Position numbers and translations under genes: made by a program | Part shown: positions 46,707 through 57,072 of the stretch, in pieces | Layout: each line of letters begins with the position of its first letter | Numbering within the stretch: the first letter of the stretch is position 1 | Assembly: GCA_023238725.1 (NCBI GenBank) | Contig: CM041552.1 | Coordinates: 12,625,147-12,689,146 of the forward strand | Source: Scortum barcoo | Lineage: Eukaryota; Chordata; Actinopteri; Centrarchiformes; Terapontidae | DNA: 64,000 bases | Reading direction: 5' to 3' | Notes under the pieces: generated by a model | Told to the model about the DNA's origin: nothing | The model's database searches: none | The model's input: only the letters and a program-made list of their open reading frames with translations

Positions 46707-48230
46707 TGTAGCGCTCCCCTTGGTTATATTGATTAGGGCAGAGCTTTTGGGTTCGTTTACTGTTTTAACAAATGTTAAACAAACTCTGATTAAATAACTT
46801 TAGTTATTCTCTTGGATCCCCTCAACATACATACATGAAATATTTTAAACTTACCTATGAACTCAGCTCTCTCAACTTATATTTTTAATAAAGATTTTAA
46901 CCCAGTGTCTCTGATTATGTCTCTTTGAATTACATAATTCCCCTTTTTCAGGTAAGTAATGAAATAACACCACACAAGGTTTTAGAAAAATAAATCTCAA
47001 TTATTTACTTAAATGAAAATAGTTATCTCTAATAAAATAAGAAATATGAAATAAAATATATAAGTCCTTTTAAACCTTCAAAATAAAGTGTCCCTTTCTT
47101 TCAGGAAAAATCACAGTAACCAAATTGTCTCTCTTTTCAGATAAACATTCAAGACTATACCATATATATAGATATATATAAATGTACACACAGTATTCAA
47201 TAAAACATTCTCAACCCTTCCATGAAAAATCTCCAACTTCAGTTTACCACAGTCAAACTCACTCAAACATAAACTGTGTGTGCGGGCCCACAATCACCTT
47301 ATTGCACTGTCAACTAAAGCCGGCAATTAAAGTTATCCTAAAACTAAAATGCACAGTTGCAGGCCTGATTCGATGCTTGTGTACGTTGGGGCCCAAAACT
47401 AAATGGCCACTTCACTCGTTGCCGAGCAAAATAAAATAATAGAAACCTGAATGAATGATCCCGTCTCGTCCTCCTTCAGCAATCACAGGGGCAGGTCCAG
47501 CATCAGCATCTCCACACGAACTCCATCAGTCAGCTTCTCTCCTCTTTCACCAGAAGAAAAATCACTCACTTGGCCTAGCTGCTCACTCCTCTGTCCAAGG
47601 CTCTTCACTGTCTCCAGGTCGAAGTCAGCACATAAACTCCTCAAACAGTTCACCAGTTCAACTGAAGAAGTTAAACTTAAAATGTCTCTTCACGTTTAGT
47701 GAACGGACTCGGGCCTATACTTACTGCAGCTACGTGTTAGCATTTAGCATTAGCACAAACATAAACAGTCCAAACTTCGGGTAGAAATTCCTCTCGTTTT
47801 CCAATATGTCTCTTGTTATTCTTCTCGCCGATTGTTGTGCAAACAACCTTAAGACACAAGCTACACACGGGTTTGTGCACTTATAACTTACACATTAACA
47901 CAGAAAATCTCTGTATCGCTCTCCATAGTTTACACTCTGGCCGCTCTCTATCACACTCTGTCCACCCCCCAAGTCCGTGCGGAAACACCTGAGACACGGT
48001 GCTCCTGCCGATCATCATTAACCCTGTACATGCTTGGTTAAGACAGTTTTCATAATATATTAAATTTCACATGAAACAATAAACATATAACTTTTAACTC
48101 TTTTTATCCTTTTTTATCACCACATATAAAATAAATTACAACCTTTTTAATCTCGTTATTTAACTGCTTCTTAATACTGAAATAACACTGTAAACATAAA
48201 TTATTACTCCATATTTTTAACCGGGTTACA
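46707..48230 (-). repeat. 3' LTR of the nested gypsy element
   Basis: Minus-strand start TGTAACCCGG, end AGCGCTACA. Relative to the other LTR: TAATAAAG versus TAATATAG, a GC-rich indel near 47,283, CACACTC versus CACCCTC, and two 1-nt length changes. The 109- and 82-codon frames repeated in both LTRs are not credible genes. Confidence 0.95.
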
Positions 48231-48243
48231 CCCTCCCCCTTCT
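48231..48243 (-). promoter_or_regulatory. Polypurine tract of the nested element
   Basis: On the minus strand AGAAGGGGGAGGG directly abuts the LTR start TGTAACC, the expected plus-strand primer for reverse transcription. Confidence 0.9.
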
Positions 48244-48327
48244 AAATGTTATTGATGTCCTCATCAAACATAATGAACTTTACTCTCTCAAGAATAGTAG
48301 CAGAAAAGGTGCATGAACTAGTTTAAT

Positions 48328-48756
48328 TTAACTCTTCCCGATCTTAATGATAATACCTCTGTGTACAATAGTGAGAGGCTGATCTTTTGCTTTACCAGGC
48401 TCATCATAAGTTAACCTAATGACTGGTTTCACTTCCCTTTTTGGACGATTTTCAGATTTATTAATCACCTCTGTCTTAGTGACTGTCTCTGAATGTTCAT
48501 CGTGGCATGGGTCATCAGATTCTGGATCACTTTCTTCCTCATGAGCCAAATCTTGATCTCCATCCTCTTCTCTCTGGTGTTCCTCTTCTGAACTGTCTTC
48601 CTCCGACAAACTATCCTCAACAGGATTTACATCTGGCTGTCGGGAAGAATCACTTTCACCCTGGATGAGGTTTGTCTGTTCAGCATTATCTCTTGCCTTT
48701 TGCAGGATCTCCTTCAGGTAAGTACTGTAGGGTTTTTCTGGTCCATAATACTCCAC
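48328..48756 (-). pseudogene. Acidic C-terminal tail of the nested element's Pol, out of frame
   Basis: A 142-codon frame with EYYGPEKPYSTYLKEILQK, a long Glu/Asp/Ser-rich stretch (EDSLSEEDSSEEEHQREEDG) and a basic end (RPKREVKPVIRLTY). It continues the integrase frame, from which it is separated by a 10-bp tandem duplication at 48,771-48,790. Function of the acidic tail unknown. Confidence 0.75.
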
Positions 48757-50263
48757 ATCTGAAGATGAATCTGTGAACTCCTGCGAACTCTTGAAGAGCG
48801 GAACTTACTTCAGATAAGTCTCTCTTTGCTCTCTTTTGTGTATCAGCTTTTGTGCTCGATCCGGTCTTAACACGTGACTTGTCTTCAGTCTCCAGTGTTG
48901 GCATTCTCACCAACTGTCCAATCGGCAGAAGATGATCACGATGGAGAGTTTTGACTCCTCCTCCTCCAGTTTCCGGTTTCACTTTGTATACTGGAAGGTT
49001 TGGCATTTTTCCCAGAACAACATATGGGATAGGACTCCATCGACTCTCCAACTTGTGTTTTCCTTTCAGTCCTAAGTTTCTCAATAACACTCGATCGCCG
49101 ATATCCAGAGTCTGAAACCCTACTCTCTTATCATAGGACCCCTTGTTCCTCTGATGTGTCTTGTAGGCTGTTTCAGAGGCAAGCTTGTAAGCTCTTTGCA
49201 AATCGTCTTTCAGTTTGGCTACATAACGTGAATGACAACCATCAGCTTTGCCATCAGGAGAAGTCCCAAAGCACAAGTCTATGGGAAGCCTTGCTTCTCT
49301 GCCAAACATCAAGAAATAGGGTGAGTACCCTGTAGCGTCACATTTGGTACTATTGTAGGCATGAACCAAGTAACCAATATGTTTGCTCCACTGACATTTC
49401 TTCTCCCAACCCAGGGTTCCCAACATGGAAAGAAGAGTTCGGTTGAATCTTTCAGGTTGCGGATCTCCCTGCGGGTGGTAGGGTGTGGTCCTCGATTTCC
49501 GGATCCCCATCATCTTCAAAAGCTCTTTGATCAACTGACTCTCGAAGTCTCTTCCCTGATCTGAGTGGATTCTTGCTGGCAAGCCATAGTGCACTAAATA
49601 CTTGTCCACCAGGATCTTTGCCACTGTCAGCGCTTTCTGATTCCGGGCTGGGAAAGCCTGGGCATAACGCGTGAAATGATCTGTGACCACTAACACATTA
49701 CTAATGCCTGCAGAATCTGGCTCCATAGACAGGAAATCAATGCATACAAGATCCATTGGCCCATTGCTTGAAATGTGATGCAAAGGTGCTACTCTAGGAC
49801 AGGGAGTCTTTCTAGTGACACACTCTCCACAGTTCTTGATGTACTGCTCGACATCACAGGCCAGTTTCGGCCAAAAGAACCTGCTCCTCACCAAGTCAGT
49901 AGTTCTTTCAATACCGAGGTGCCCTAGATCGTCATGTGTGGCCTTCAACACCACTTCTCTGAACTCGCTTGGCAAGACAAGTTGGGTGACTTCTTCTCCA
50001 GAGGGCCTCTTACTTAAGCGATGGAGTAACCCATCCTTCATCATCAGCTTTCCCATCTCTTTCTTTAGACGAGAGCAATCTGGACTGGATCCATTTTCTT
50101 CTGGCCATTTACCCAGTTTAACAGCTTGTATGGCAGACTGGATGGACGCATCACCTTCCTGAGCTTCAGTCAGCTCCTGTTTCGACATCTGTCTCAACGA
50201 TTTGAACTCCAGGTGAGTTGGAAAGGCATAAATATCAGGCACACAATCAGAGGAAGCTCCCAA
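48686..50263 (-). CDS. Integrase of the nested gypsy element
   Basis: 525 codons; the frame is entered from another one, so the first codon (TTG) is not a real start. Zinc finger H110, H115, C145, C148 (HDDLGHLG ... CGEC). DDE core with D176 (CIDF), D235 (IHSDQGRDF) and E271 (PERFNRTLL), with 35 residues between the second Asp and the Glu as expected. GPY/F-like module ~400-447 (LESRWSPIPYVVLGKMPNLP). All catalytic residues are present. Its reading frame overlaps the end of the gag-pol frame by 17 bp in a different phase, and it loses the proper tail at a 10-bp duplication. Integrates element cDNA in the nucleus. Confidence 0.92.
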   Translation of the reverse strand: MGASSDCVPDIYAFPTHLEFKSLRQMSKQELTEAQEGDASIQSAIQAVKLGKWPEENGSSPDCSRLKKEMGKLMMKDGLLHRLSKRPSGEEVTQLVLPSEFREVVLKATHDDLGHLGIERTTDLVRSRFFWPKLACDVEQYIKNCGECVTRKTPCPRVAPLHHISSNGPMDLVCIDFLSMEPDSAGISNVLVVTDHFTRYAQAFPARNQKALTVAKILVDKYLVHYGLPARIHSDQGRDFESQLIKELLKMMGIRKSRTTPYHPQGDPQPERFNRTLLSMLGTLGWEKKCQWSKHIGYLVHAYNSTKCDATGYSPYFLMFGREARLPIDLCFGTSPDGKADGCHSRYVAKLKDDLQRAYKLASETAYKTHQRNKGSYDKRVGFQTLDIGDRVLLRNLGLKGKHKLESRWSPIPYVVLGKMPNLPVYKVKPETGGGGVKTLHRDHLLPIGQLVRMPTLETEDKSRVKTGSSTKADTQKRAKRDLSEVSSALQEFAGVHRFIFRCGVLWTRKTLQYLPEGDPAKGKR

Positions 50264-53200
50264 CTGATCTACATATCTCAGGTGGATTGTCCGCAGACCC
50301 AGGGATGCAGATTCGCTTGCAGATGGATCTCACACCAAGCTGTGGTATAGTTGTCCATTCCTCTGCACTCTCATCAGGCATGTTCCTCGAGAGTAGGTCA
50401 GCATCTATATTGTGTCTGCCGGGTCGGTACTGGACAGCAAAGTCATAGGTGGATAAGGCAGAAAGCCATCGGTGCCCCACAGCACTGAGCTTGGCTGTCG
50501 ATAGCACATATGTGAGCGGGTTATTGTCCGTGCGCACAGTGAACCTGACCCCGTACAGATAATCATGGAATTTATCCACGACGGCCCACTTAAGAGCCAG
50601 AAACTCCAACTGGTGCACTGGATAGTTCCTCTCGGATGTCTTTAGCTTCCTGCTGGCGAAAGCGACTGGTCTCAGGCCCTCACTGTGTTCCTGGTATAGG
50701 ACGGCACCAAGTCCTTTCAAGCTGGCGTCCACGTGCAGGACGTATGGCTTGTTGGGATCCGCAAAGGCCAACACAGGTGCATGGGTCAGGCAATGAATAA
50801 TCTTGTGGAAAGCCTCGGTGCAAGACTGATCCCATCTCTCACCAAAGGGCTCGGACTCCTTGAGGTAGGTCTTTGTTTCGTCTTTCTCAAACTTCTTGAC
50901 TCGCTGGGTTGGGGCATAGCCTTTCGTGAGCTCAGACAATGGCCGGACAATGGCTGCATAATTGGCAATGAAACGGCGGTAATACCCACAAAATCCTAAA
51001 AAGGATTGAAGAGCCTTCAGGTGCGTAGGCTGTGGCCATCTTGTGACTGCCTCTATCTTGGCTAGGTCAGGCGATACTCCATCAGCCGACACAATATGAC
51101 CAAGGTATTTTACCTTCGGGAGACAGAACTGGCATTTGTCAACTGAGATTTTCAGTCCAACCTCTGCCAGACGATCAAGGACTTTGAGAAGTCTCTCTTC
51201 ATGCTCCTCTAAAGTTCGGCCAAACACAATCAGGTCATCAAGATAGACAAGGACTTCCAACAGGTTCATATCACCCACCGCCTTCTCCATCAATCTCTGG
51301 AATGTGGCTGGGGCTCCAGTTATCCCCTGCGGCATCCTCTCAAACTGGAAGAAACCCAGTGGACAGATGAATGCCGTCTTTTCTTTATCTTCTTCAGCCA
51401 TAGCGATTTGGTAATAACCGCTCCGCAGATCCAGAACGGAGAACCACTTGCTTCCTGTCATTGAATCCAATACATCATCAATACAAGGCGTGGTGTACTG
51501 ATCCGGGATTGTTCGGCTGTTCAACAATCTGTAGTCAATACACATTCTCACGGCTCCATTCTTTTTTCGCACAATCACGATTGGGGATGCATAGGGGCTA
51601 CGAGACTCTTTAATGATCCCTGCGCTCAGCAGTTCTTGCAGGTGCTTTCTCACGTCTTCCAGGTCAGCTGGAGCCAGGCGACGAGAGCGCTCCCTGAACG
51701 GTCGTGGATCTGACATCCGGATTGTATGCTCCACTCCCTTTGCCAATCCAACATCCCATTCATGTAGCGAGAACACCTGTGACCTTGTGGACAGCTTTTG
51801 ACGTAGTCTCTCTTTCCACTCCTCCGAGACCGGTGAGTCTCCAAAATCAATCAGGTTCGCATCAAACTCGGTGGCGGTTGTCTTGGACGGAGAGAGAGGA
51901 ATGACTGCATCTGTCAGATACACATGCCCGATCACTGTTCCCACTGGTATGACTGTCTCCGTCAAGGACTCATTTTGAACCAAGACTCTGAAATGGCTGA
52001 CGTTCACTTCTTCGCTGTGCACCACCATGGGCTGAAATAGTACCCCAACTGGAAGCGGAGATACAGGAGAAGAGTCAACCATCAGGATTTCTTTGTCGAC
52101 TTGGTGTTTGTACTCGACTTTGCAGACTGCACTACAGTCACCACCAGGGGGCAGGGTCAGTGGGCCAGGGCCTTGCCACAACACACAGCCAACGTCGTCT
52201 TCCTCTCCTAGGGTTGTGGCCGTGCTAGGTGATCCTAGACTGTTTTCTTTGCAACATACTTGTATCCCCAACGTCTGGGTGATGTCAATGCCATGGTCTC
52301 TACATTGTTGCACAAGACGGCGGATGTGACTAGCATTAGTCCCTATAATGATAGGAGTCTGGTCTGCAGATCGGGACTGGGGGCAAATAAGGGCGAGGAC
52401 AGTCACAGTCTGCCTGGTGCCTGCCACCGACACTGGATATTCAATATCGACCACTACATACCCACGGTAGGGGTAACTGATCTCAGATTCACTTAGTCCC
52501 CACAGGGCTAGACCAGACACAGGATGGATTGGGACATCGGGCAGGTAAGTGTGGTACCAAGACTCGAAGATAATGGTGACCTGAGATCCACTATCAAACA
52601 AAGCCTCACAACGATGTCCATTCACTTTCAATGGTACTATGCTGGGTGGACCAACCAAGCCCTCAGGGATGCCAGTCGTCCCGGAGGAGGTAACAGCACT
52701 TTTCTTGACCCCACAGTTAACTTCATTGGAGGTGGCATCATTAGACTGTTGCTTGTCTTTTGTCACCTTCAAAGCATGAATTAGCTTTCTGATAACCTTG
52801 GTGTGATTCTCAGGGTTTGGGCACTTGTTTGCAAAATGTCCACTCTCACCACACCTGTAGCAGAAATTCTCAGACTTTTTTGTTGTCCCCTTGGGGAAGT
52901 GTGAAACTGGTTTAGAAGCCTCTATGGTCATGGCTGCAACCACAGCATCTTGCTGAGACATCTTGTTGCTAGTTTTCTGTTTTAGTCGTTTCAGTTCCTT
53001 TTTCAAGGCAGCCAGCTCGGCGTCTTGCCGGTTTTCAGAGTCAGGTGGTGTGCTAATGGTTTTAGCTTCCCTGTAATCATCTTTGACATGAGCTGATTTG
53101 GTCACTACTGTGGCTACCATTGATTTTAATTCTTTTATTTCAGCCTTCAAGTTCTGAATGTCAGCTTGCCTTGTATCCACTTCTGGATTTGTATGTACTT

Positions 53201-54254
53201 GCTGCACTGAGGCACTGAGCTTCTTCCTAGAAATTTCATACTCTTCCTCAGCTCGAATTTCTGTCAGAAGCTGCAGAAAGTTTGGGGGTGCGGCCCTCCT
53301 TTCCCTTAAGCGCAGCTGAATCAGCATCAGATCTGAGGCAACAGCTCCCCTTAGCAATTGCTCCAGTCGAGCTGTATTCATGTGGCTAGCAGGGAGGCCA
53401 CCTCTTTGAATCACTTTGGACAGAGACCGCTCTAGACGTCGAAGGAAATCTGATAATTTCTCTCCTGTTTGCTGTTGCATCAAACGGAATGCAAAGTAGA
53501 GATCTTCGCCGGACTCGGCACTGCCAAAAGCACTTTCAAGGGCTTCCAAGCACTCTTTTGGGCTGGCCTCAGGATTGCCGTGCCGCAATGCTTTCACAAT
53601 TTCTAGTGCTGGCCCCTTTACGCTTCCAACGAGTCTGCGTCTCTTTTCTCTGTCAGAGCAATTAGTCTCCTCTACCATAAGCCATGCTTGCTCTAGCCAA
53701 TGGTCAAATGGTTCCTCACCTGGCGGCGTTGGCAGGGCTCCGGAGAACATGCGTAGTCGACCATAATTCCCACCATCATCAGCTGGTTTTGTTGTCTTAT
53801 CCAACAGATCTCCGACCGCGCGAAGGATGGATTCAGTGGAGCTTGTTGACCGGAATGCACTGGGGAGCAATGATTTGAGGTCTTCTATTGTTTTCCCTTC
53901 AGCTTGCAGCAAACCCCTTAGTTTACTGTTAAACTCTTCAGCAGCTGCCTCTGTGTCTCCTATGATGATAACAGGCCATGCCTCTCCACCATCAATAGGC
54001 ACAACTTCAGTAGGGACACTCTTCTCTCTCACAGTCTCTCTACTCTCACACAAAACCATCCGTCGGTTTAGTCGCGCATTAAAGTTTCTCCCACGGACAC
54101 GCACTCGCCCCAATGACTTGATACTTGCCAGTGTTTCTTCCACTTCACCGATCTCTACATCTTCAGGGACGATGGTCATCAGGGCATGAGTCTCATCCAA
54201 ACCTTCACCACGGCACCAGCTTTTTAACTCTAACACTAGTTCTGCTTTGTCCAT
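50247..54254 (-). CDS. Gag-protease-RT-RNase H polyprotein of the nested element, PNMA-like Gag
   Basis: 1,335 codons from ATG at 54,254. Residues 1-100 (ELKSWCRGEGLDE ... LGRVRVRGRNF) resemble the N-terminal domain of vertebrate PNMA proteins. 178-340 resembles the PNMA/Arc-type capsid (GEEPFDHWLEQAWLMVEE, KGPALEIVKAL, ARLEQLLRGAV). 355-430 is a coiled coil. 465-478 is a CCHC knuckle (CYRCGESGHFANKC). Protease DSG at 554-556 (LFDSGSQVT). RT ~860-1,060 with LDLRSGYYQI and VLVYLDDLIVF (1,004-1,007). RNase H ~1,170-1,290 with VDASLKGLGAVL and RTDNNPLTYVL. Gag and Pol share one frame with no stop between. The frame ends soon after RNase H through an apparent 1-nt shift near 50,250-50,300; integrase follows in another phase. 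Confidence 0.94.
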   Translation of the reverse strand: MDKAELVLELKSWCRGEGLDETHALMTIVPEDVEIGEVEETLASIKSLGRVRVRGRNFNARLNRRMVLCESRETVREKSVPTEVVPIDGGEAWPVIIIGDTEAAAEEFNSKLRGLLQAEGKTIEDLKSLLPSAFRSTSSTESILRAVGDLLDKTTKPADDGGNYGRLRMFSGALPTPPGEEPFDHWLEQAWLMVEETNCSDREKRRRLVGSVKGPALEIVKALRHGNPEASPKECLEALESAFGSAESGEDLYFAFRLMQQQTGEKLSDFLRRLERSLSKVIQRGGLPASHMNTARLEQLLRGAVASDLMLIQLRLRERRAAPPNFLQLLTEIRAEEEYEISRKKLSASVQQVHTNPEVDTRQADIQNLKAEIKELKSMVATVVTKSAHVKDDYREAKTISTPPDSENRQDAELAALKKELKRLKQKTSNKMSQQDAVVAAMTIEASKPVSHFPKGTTKKSENFCYRCGESGHFANKCPNPENHTKVIRKLIHALKVTKDKQQSNDATSNEVNCGVKKSAVTSSGTTGIPEGLVGPPSIVPLKVNGHRCEALFDSGSQVTIIFESWYHTYLPDVPIHPVSGLALWGLSESEISYPYRGYVVVDIEYPVSVAGTRQTVTVLALICPQSRSADQTPIIIGTNASHIRRLVQQCRDHGIDITQTLGIQVCCKENSLGSPSTATTLGEEDDVGCVLWQGPGPLTLPPGGDCSAVCKVEYKHQVDKEILMVDSSPVSPLPVGVLFQPMVVHSEEVNVSHFRVLVQNESLTETVIPVGTVIGHVYLTDAVIPLSPSKTTATEFDANLIDFGDSPVSEEWKERLRQKLSTRSQVFSLHEWDVGLAKGVEHTIRMSDPRPFRERSRRLAPADLEDVRKHLQELLSAGIIKESRSPYASPIVIVRKKNGAVRMCIDYRLLNSRTIPDQYTTPCIDDVLDSMTGSKWFSVLDLRSGYYQIAMAEEDKEKTAFICPLGFFQFERMPQGITGAPATFQRLMEKAVGDMNLLEVLVYLDDLIVFGRTLEEHEERLLKVLDRLAEVGLKISVDKCQFCLPKVKYLGHIVSADGVSPDLAKIEAVTRWPQPTHLKALQSFLGFCGYYRRFIANYAAIVRPLSELTKGYAPTQRVKKFEKDETKTYLKESEPFGERWDQSCTEAFHKIIHCLTHAPVLAFADPNKPYVLHVDASLKGLGAVLYQEHSEGLRPVAFASRKLKTSERNYPVHQLEFLALKWAVVDKFHDYLYGVRFTVRTDNNPLTYVLSTAKLSAVGHRWLSALSTYDFAVQYRPGRHNIDADLLSRNMPDESAEEWTTIPQLGVRSICKRICIPGSADNPPEICRSVGSFL

Positions 54255-54350
54255 TTTAATACTGCTTAGAAATTAGCTGAGTGACTTCAATTAGTTACTT
54301 TAGCTTTAACTATTTTTTTTTTTTTTTTTCAGGCTAAGAAATCCAAGAGC

Positions 54351-54368
54351 ATCCCAGAGGTGCCTCCA
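54351..54368 (-). promoter_or_regulatory. Candidate primer-binding site of the nested element
   Basis: On the minus strand, five nucleotides (TAAAA) after the 5' LTR, TGGAGGCACC begins. TGG is the canonical start of a tRNA-primed site, and TGGAGG matches the 3' end of alanine tRNAs. The match beyond ~7-10 nt is imperfect, so the tRNA is not certain. No self-complementarity to the LTR was noticed. Confidence 0.4.
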
Positions 54369-54373
54369 TTTTA

Positions 54374-55900
54374 TGTAGCGCTCCCCTTGGTTATATTGAT
54401 TAGGGCAGAGCTTTTGGGTTCGTTTACTGTTTTAACAAATGTTAAACAAACTCTGATTAAATAACTTTAGTTATTCTCTTGGATCCCCTCAACATACATA
54501 CATGAAATATTTTAAACTTACCTATGAACTCAGCTCTCTCAACTTATATTTTTAATATAGATTTTAACCCAGTGTCTCTGATTATGTCTCTTTGAATTAC
54601 ATAATTCCCCTTTTTCAGGTAAGTAATGAAATAACACCACACAAGGTTTTAGAAAAATAAATCTCAATTATTTACTTAAATGAAAATAGTTATCTCTAAT
54701 AAAATAAGAAATATGAAATAAAATATATAAGTCCTTTTAAACCTTCAAAATAAAGTGTCCCTTTCTTTCAGGAAAAATCACAGTAACCAAATTGTCTCTC
54801 TTTTCAGATAAACATTCAAGACTATACCATATATATAGATATATATAAATGTACACACAGTATTCAATAAAACATTCTCAACCCTTCCATGAAAAATCTC
54901 CAACTTCAGTTTACCACAGTCAAACTCACTCAAACATAAACTGTGTGTGTGGGCGGGCCACACAATCACCTTATTGCACTGTCAACTAAAGCCGGCAATT
55001 AAAGTTATCCTAAAACTAAAATGCACAGTTGCAGGCCTGATTCGATGCTTGTGTACGTTGGGGCCCAAAACTAAATGGCCACTTCACTCGTTGCCGAGCA
55101 AAATAAAATAATAGAAACCTGAATGAATGATCCCGTCTCGTCCTCCTTCAGCAATCACAGGGGCAGGTCCAGCATCAGCATCTCCACACGAACTCCATCA
55201 GTCAGCTTCTCTCCTCTTTCACCAGAAGAAAAATCACTCACTTGGCCTAGCTGCTCACTCCTCTGTCCAAGGCTCTTCACTGTCTCCAGGTCGAAGTCAG
55301 CACATAAACTCCTCAAACAGTTCACCAGTTCAACTGAAGAAGTTAAACTTAAAATGTCTCTTCACGTTTAGTGAACGGACTCGGGCCTATACTTACTGCA
55401 GCTACGTGTTAGCATTTAGCATTAGCACAAACATAAACAGTCCAAACTTCGGGTAGAAATTCCTCTCGTTTTCCAATATGTCTCTTGTTATTCTTCTCGC
55501 CGATTGTTGTGCAAACAACCTTAAGACACAAGCTACACACGGGTTTGTGCACTTATAACTTACACATTAACACAGAAAATCTCTGTATCGCTCTCCATAG
55601 TTTACACTCTGGCCGCTCTCTATCACCCTCTGTCCACCCCCCAGTCCGTGCGGAAACACCTGAGACACGGTGCTCCTGCCGATCATCATTAACCCTGTAC
55701 ATGCTTGGTTAAGACAGTTTTCATAATATATTAAATTTCACATGAAACAATAAACATATAACTTTTAACTCTTTTTATCCTTTTTTATCACCACATATAA
55801 AATAAATTACAACCTTTTTAATCTCGTTATTTAACTGCTCTTAATACTGAAATAACACTGTAAACATAAATTATTACTCCATATTTTTAACCGGGTTACA
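54374..55900 (-). repeat. 5' LTR of the nested gypsy element
   Basis: Same boundaries and sequence as 46,707-48,230 apart from the few differences listed there. On the minus strand it ends GGGGAGCGCTACA before the gag leader. Followed on the outer side by TTTA. Confidence 0.95.
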
Positions 55901-55904
55901 TTTA

Positions 55905-57072
55905 GGTCGGCTCACCAGGGCCCTCCTTATTCCTGATGAGCCTCCTCTTTTACTGGGCATGTGAAGACACGGTGACCTGGTTTGCCGCAGTAAAAACAGA
56001 CTCCCTCCTTCATCTTCCGGTGTCGTTCCTCCGGAGCCAACTTTGTCCTGCCCAGCTGCATGGGTTCCTCCGGAGCAGCAGATGGCGCTGACGCCGGCGC
56101 CGAGGGCAAGGACGGGATGGATCTTCTATGTTCACGGGAACCGCGTAGCGCCCCCCCGACCCTCGGAGGACCTCCGATCCCCTTAACGCCTCTCTTGCTC
56201 CCTCTCGTGGAGACGATTGTCGATTCGAGTGGCCATGTCTACCAAGCTTTCAAAATTACCTGGCAACTCCATTGGTGCTAGGTGATCCTTGATCTCCTCC
56301 GTGAGTCCGGTGATGACAAAGGCATCGCGGATCGCCACATCATTCCACCTGCTGTCCGCCGCCAGGGTGTGGAATTCAATGGCTTAATCCACCACCCTCT
56401 TTGTTTCTTTGTCGGAGGCTGAACAGTGCTCGTGACGCCTCTCGCTCTCACGCTGGAGAGGTATGATCAAACATACGACATAAAGTCTGTGAAAAGGCTT
56501 TAACATTCTGGCACACCGCCACCCCTCAAGCCCACTCTGCCGTGGCCCAGGCTGCCGCTCTGCCCATCAGATGAGACACCATAAACACGACCTGTGCCTG
56601 CTCCGAGGAAAAGGCAGCTGGGTCGTTCTTGAAATGGAGATCACACTGTACCAAGAATGGACGGCACTCACCGGACTCTCCCGAGAATTTCTCTGGTGGA
56701 GCCAGGCGAACAGGGCGAGGCGGACGTAGGAGCAGAAGGCGCGGATGGCTGTGCAGGAGCTGGCGTGGCCAAGCGTGAGGGGGAGCCAACCCCTCCAAAC
56801 GGGTGACCACGAGTTGTAGCTGAGCGGTGAGTCTCCATTTGCAGTTGCGCTTGGCGATCGGTGAGTTGTTGGACTCCTGCAGCGATGGTATTCAGCTTGG
56901 TCTCCTGATGCTGTAACTTGGTTCCCTGTGAAGTCAGGGCTGACCTGACTGTGTCTGCGTCCGCTGGGTCCATTGCTGGCCAGATCGTTCTGTAACGCTG
57001 ACGCTCAGAGCAGAAGAACCCAAATGCAGGACAACCAACACAGCAGAGAAGTTTTAGACAGTTTATTTTCAA
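55905..57072 (-). pseudogene. Sushi-type gag with CCHC zinc knuckle
   Basis: Begins on the minus strand near 56,973 (ATG GAC CCA GCG GAC: MDPADADTVRSALTSQG), the typical short acidic start of sushi gag, followed by a coiled coil (LQHQETKLNTIAAGVQQLTD) and a Pro/Ala/Ser linker. Capsid pieces follow in other frames (PEKFSGESGECRPFLVQCDL, ~56,700). Downstream, 56,109-55,927 reads PMQLGRTKLAPEERHRKMKE and the knuckle CFYCGKPGHRVFTCP. The nested element begins just after this knuckle. At least two frame changes. Confidence 0.88.
56979..56989 (-). promoter_or_regulatory. Self-complementary primer-binding site of the sushi-type element
   Basis: One nucleotide past the 5' LTR the minus strand reads AACGATCTGGC. 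This is the exact reverse complement of GCCAGATCGTT, which lies 32 nt downstream of the LTR TATA box and so at the predicted RNA 5' end (11/11 in the 3' LTR at 43,165-43,155; 10/11 in the 5' LTR at 57,185-57,175). Tf1/sushi elements are known to prime reverse transcription with their own RNA 5' end, 11 nt in Tf1. Confidence 0.8.

Larger units (their letters stand above)
46707..55900 (-). mobile_element. Young Ty3/gypsy element nested in the sushi-type element
   Basis: LTRs of 1,524 and 1,527 bp (46,707-48,230 and 54,374-55,900) bound ~6.1 kb of gag-pol on the minus strand. TTTA lies on both outer sides (46,703-46,706 and 55,901-55,904), a 4-bp target duplication. The LTRs differ at only about five visible sites, so insertion is recent. 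The gag-pol frame is open for 1,335 codons. It interrupts the outer element between its gag zinc knuckle and protease. The PNMA-like Gag places it with the Gypsy12-type lineage (inference). Confidence 0.93.

Noticed and set aside
47451..47784. 82- and 109-codon frames duplicated at 55,123-55,456
   Set aside because: Identical because they lie in the paired LTRs of the nested element; no known LTR-encoded protein matches, and they are antisense to the element.
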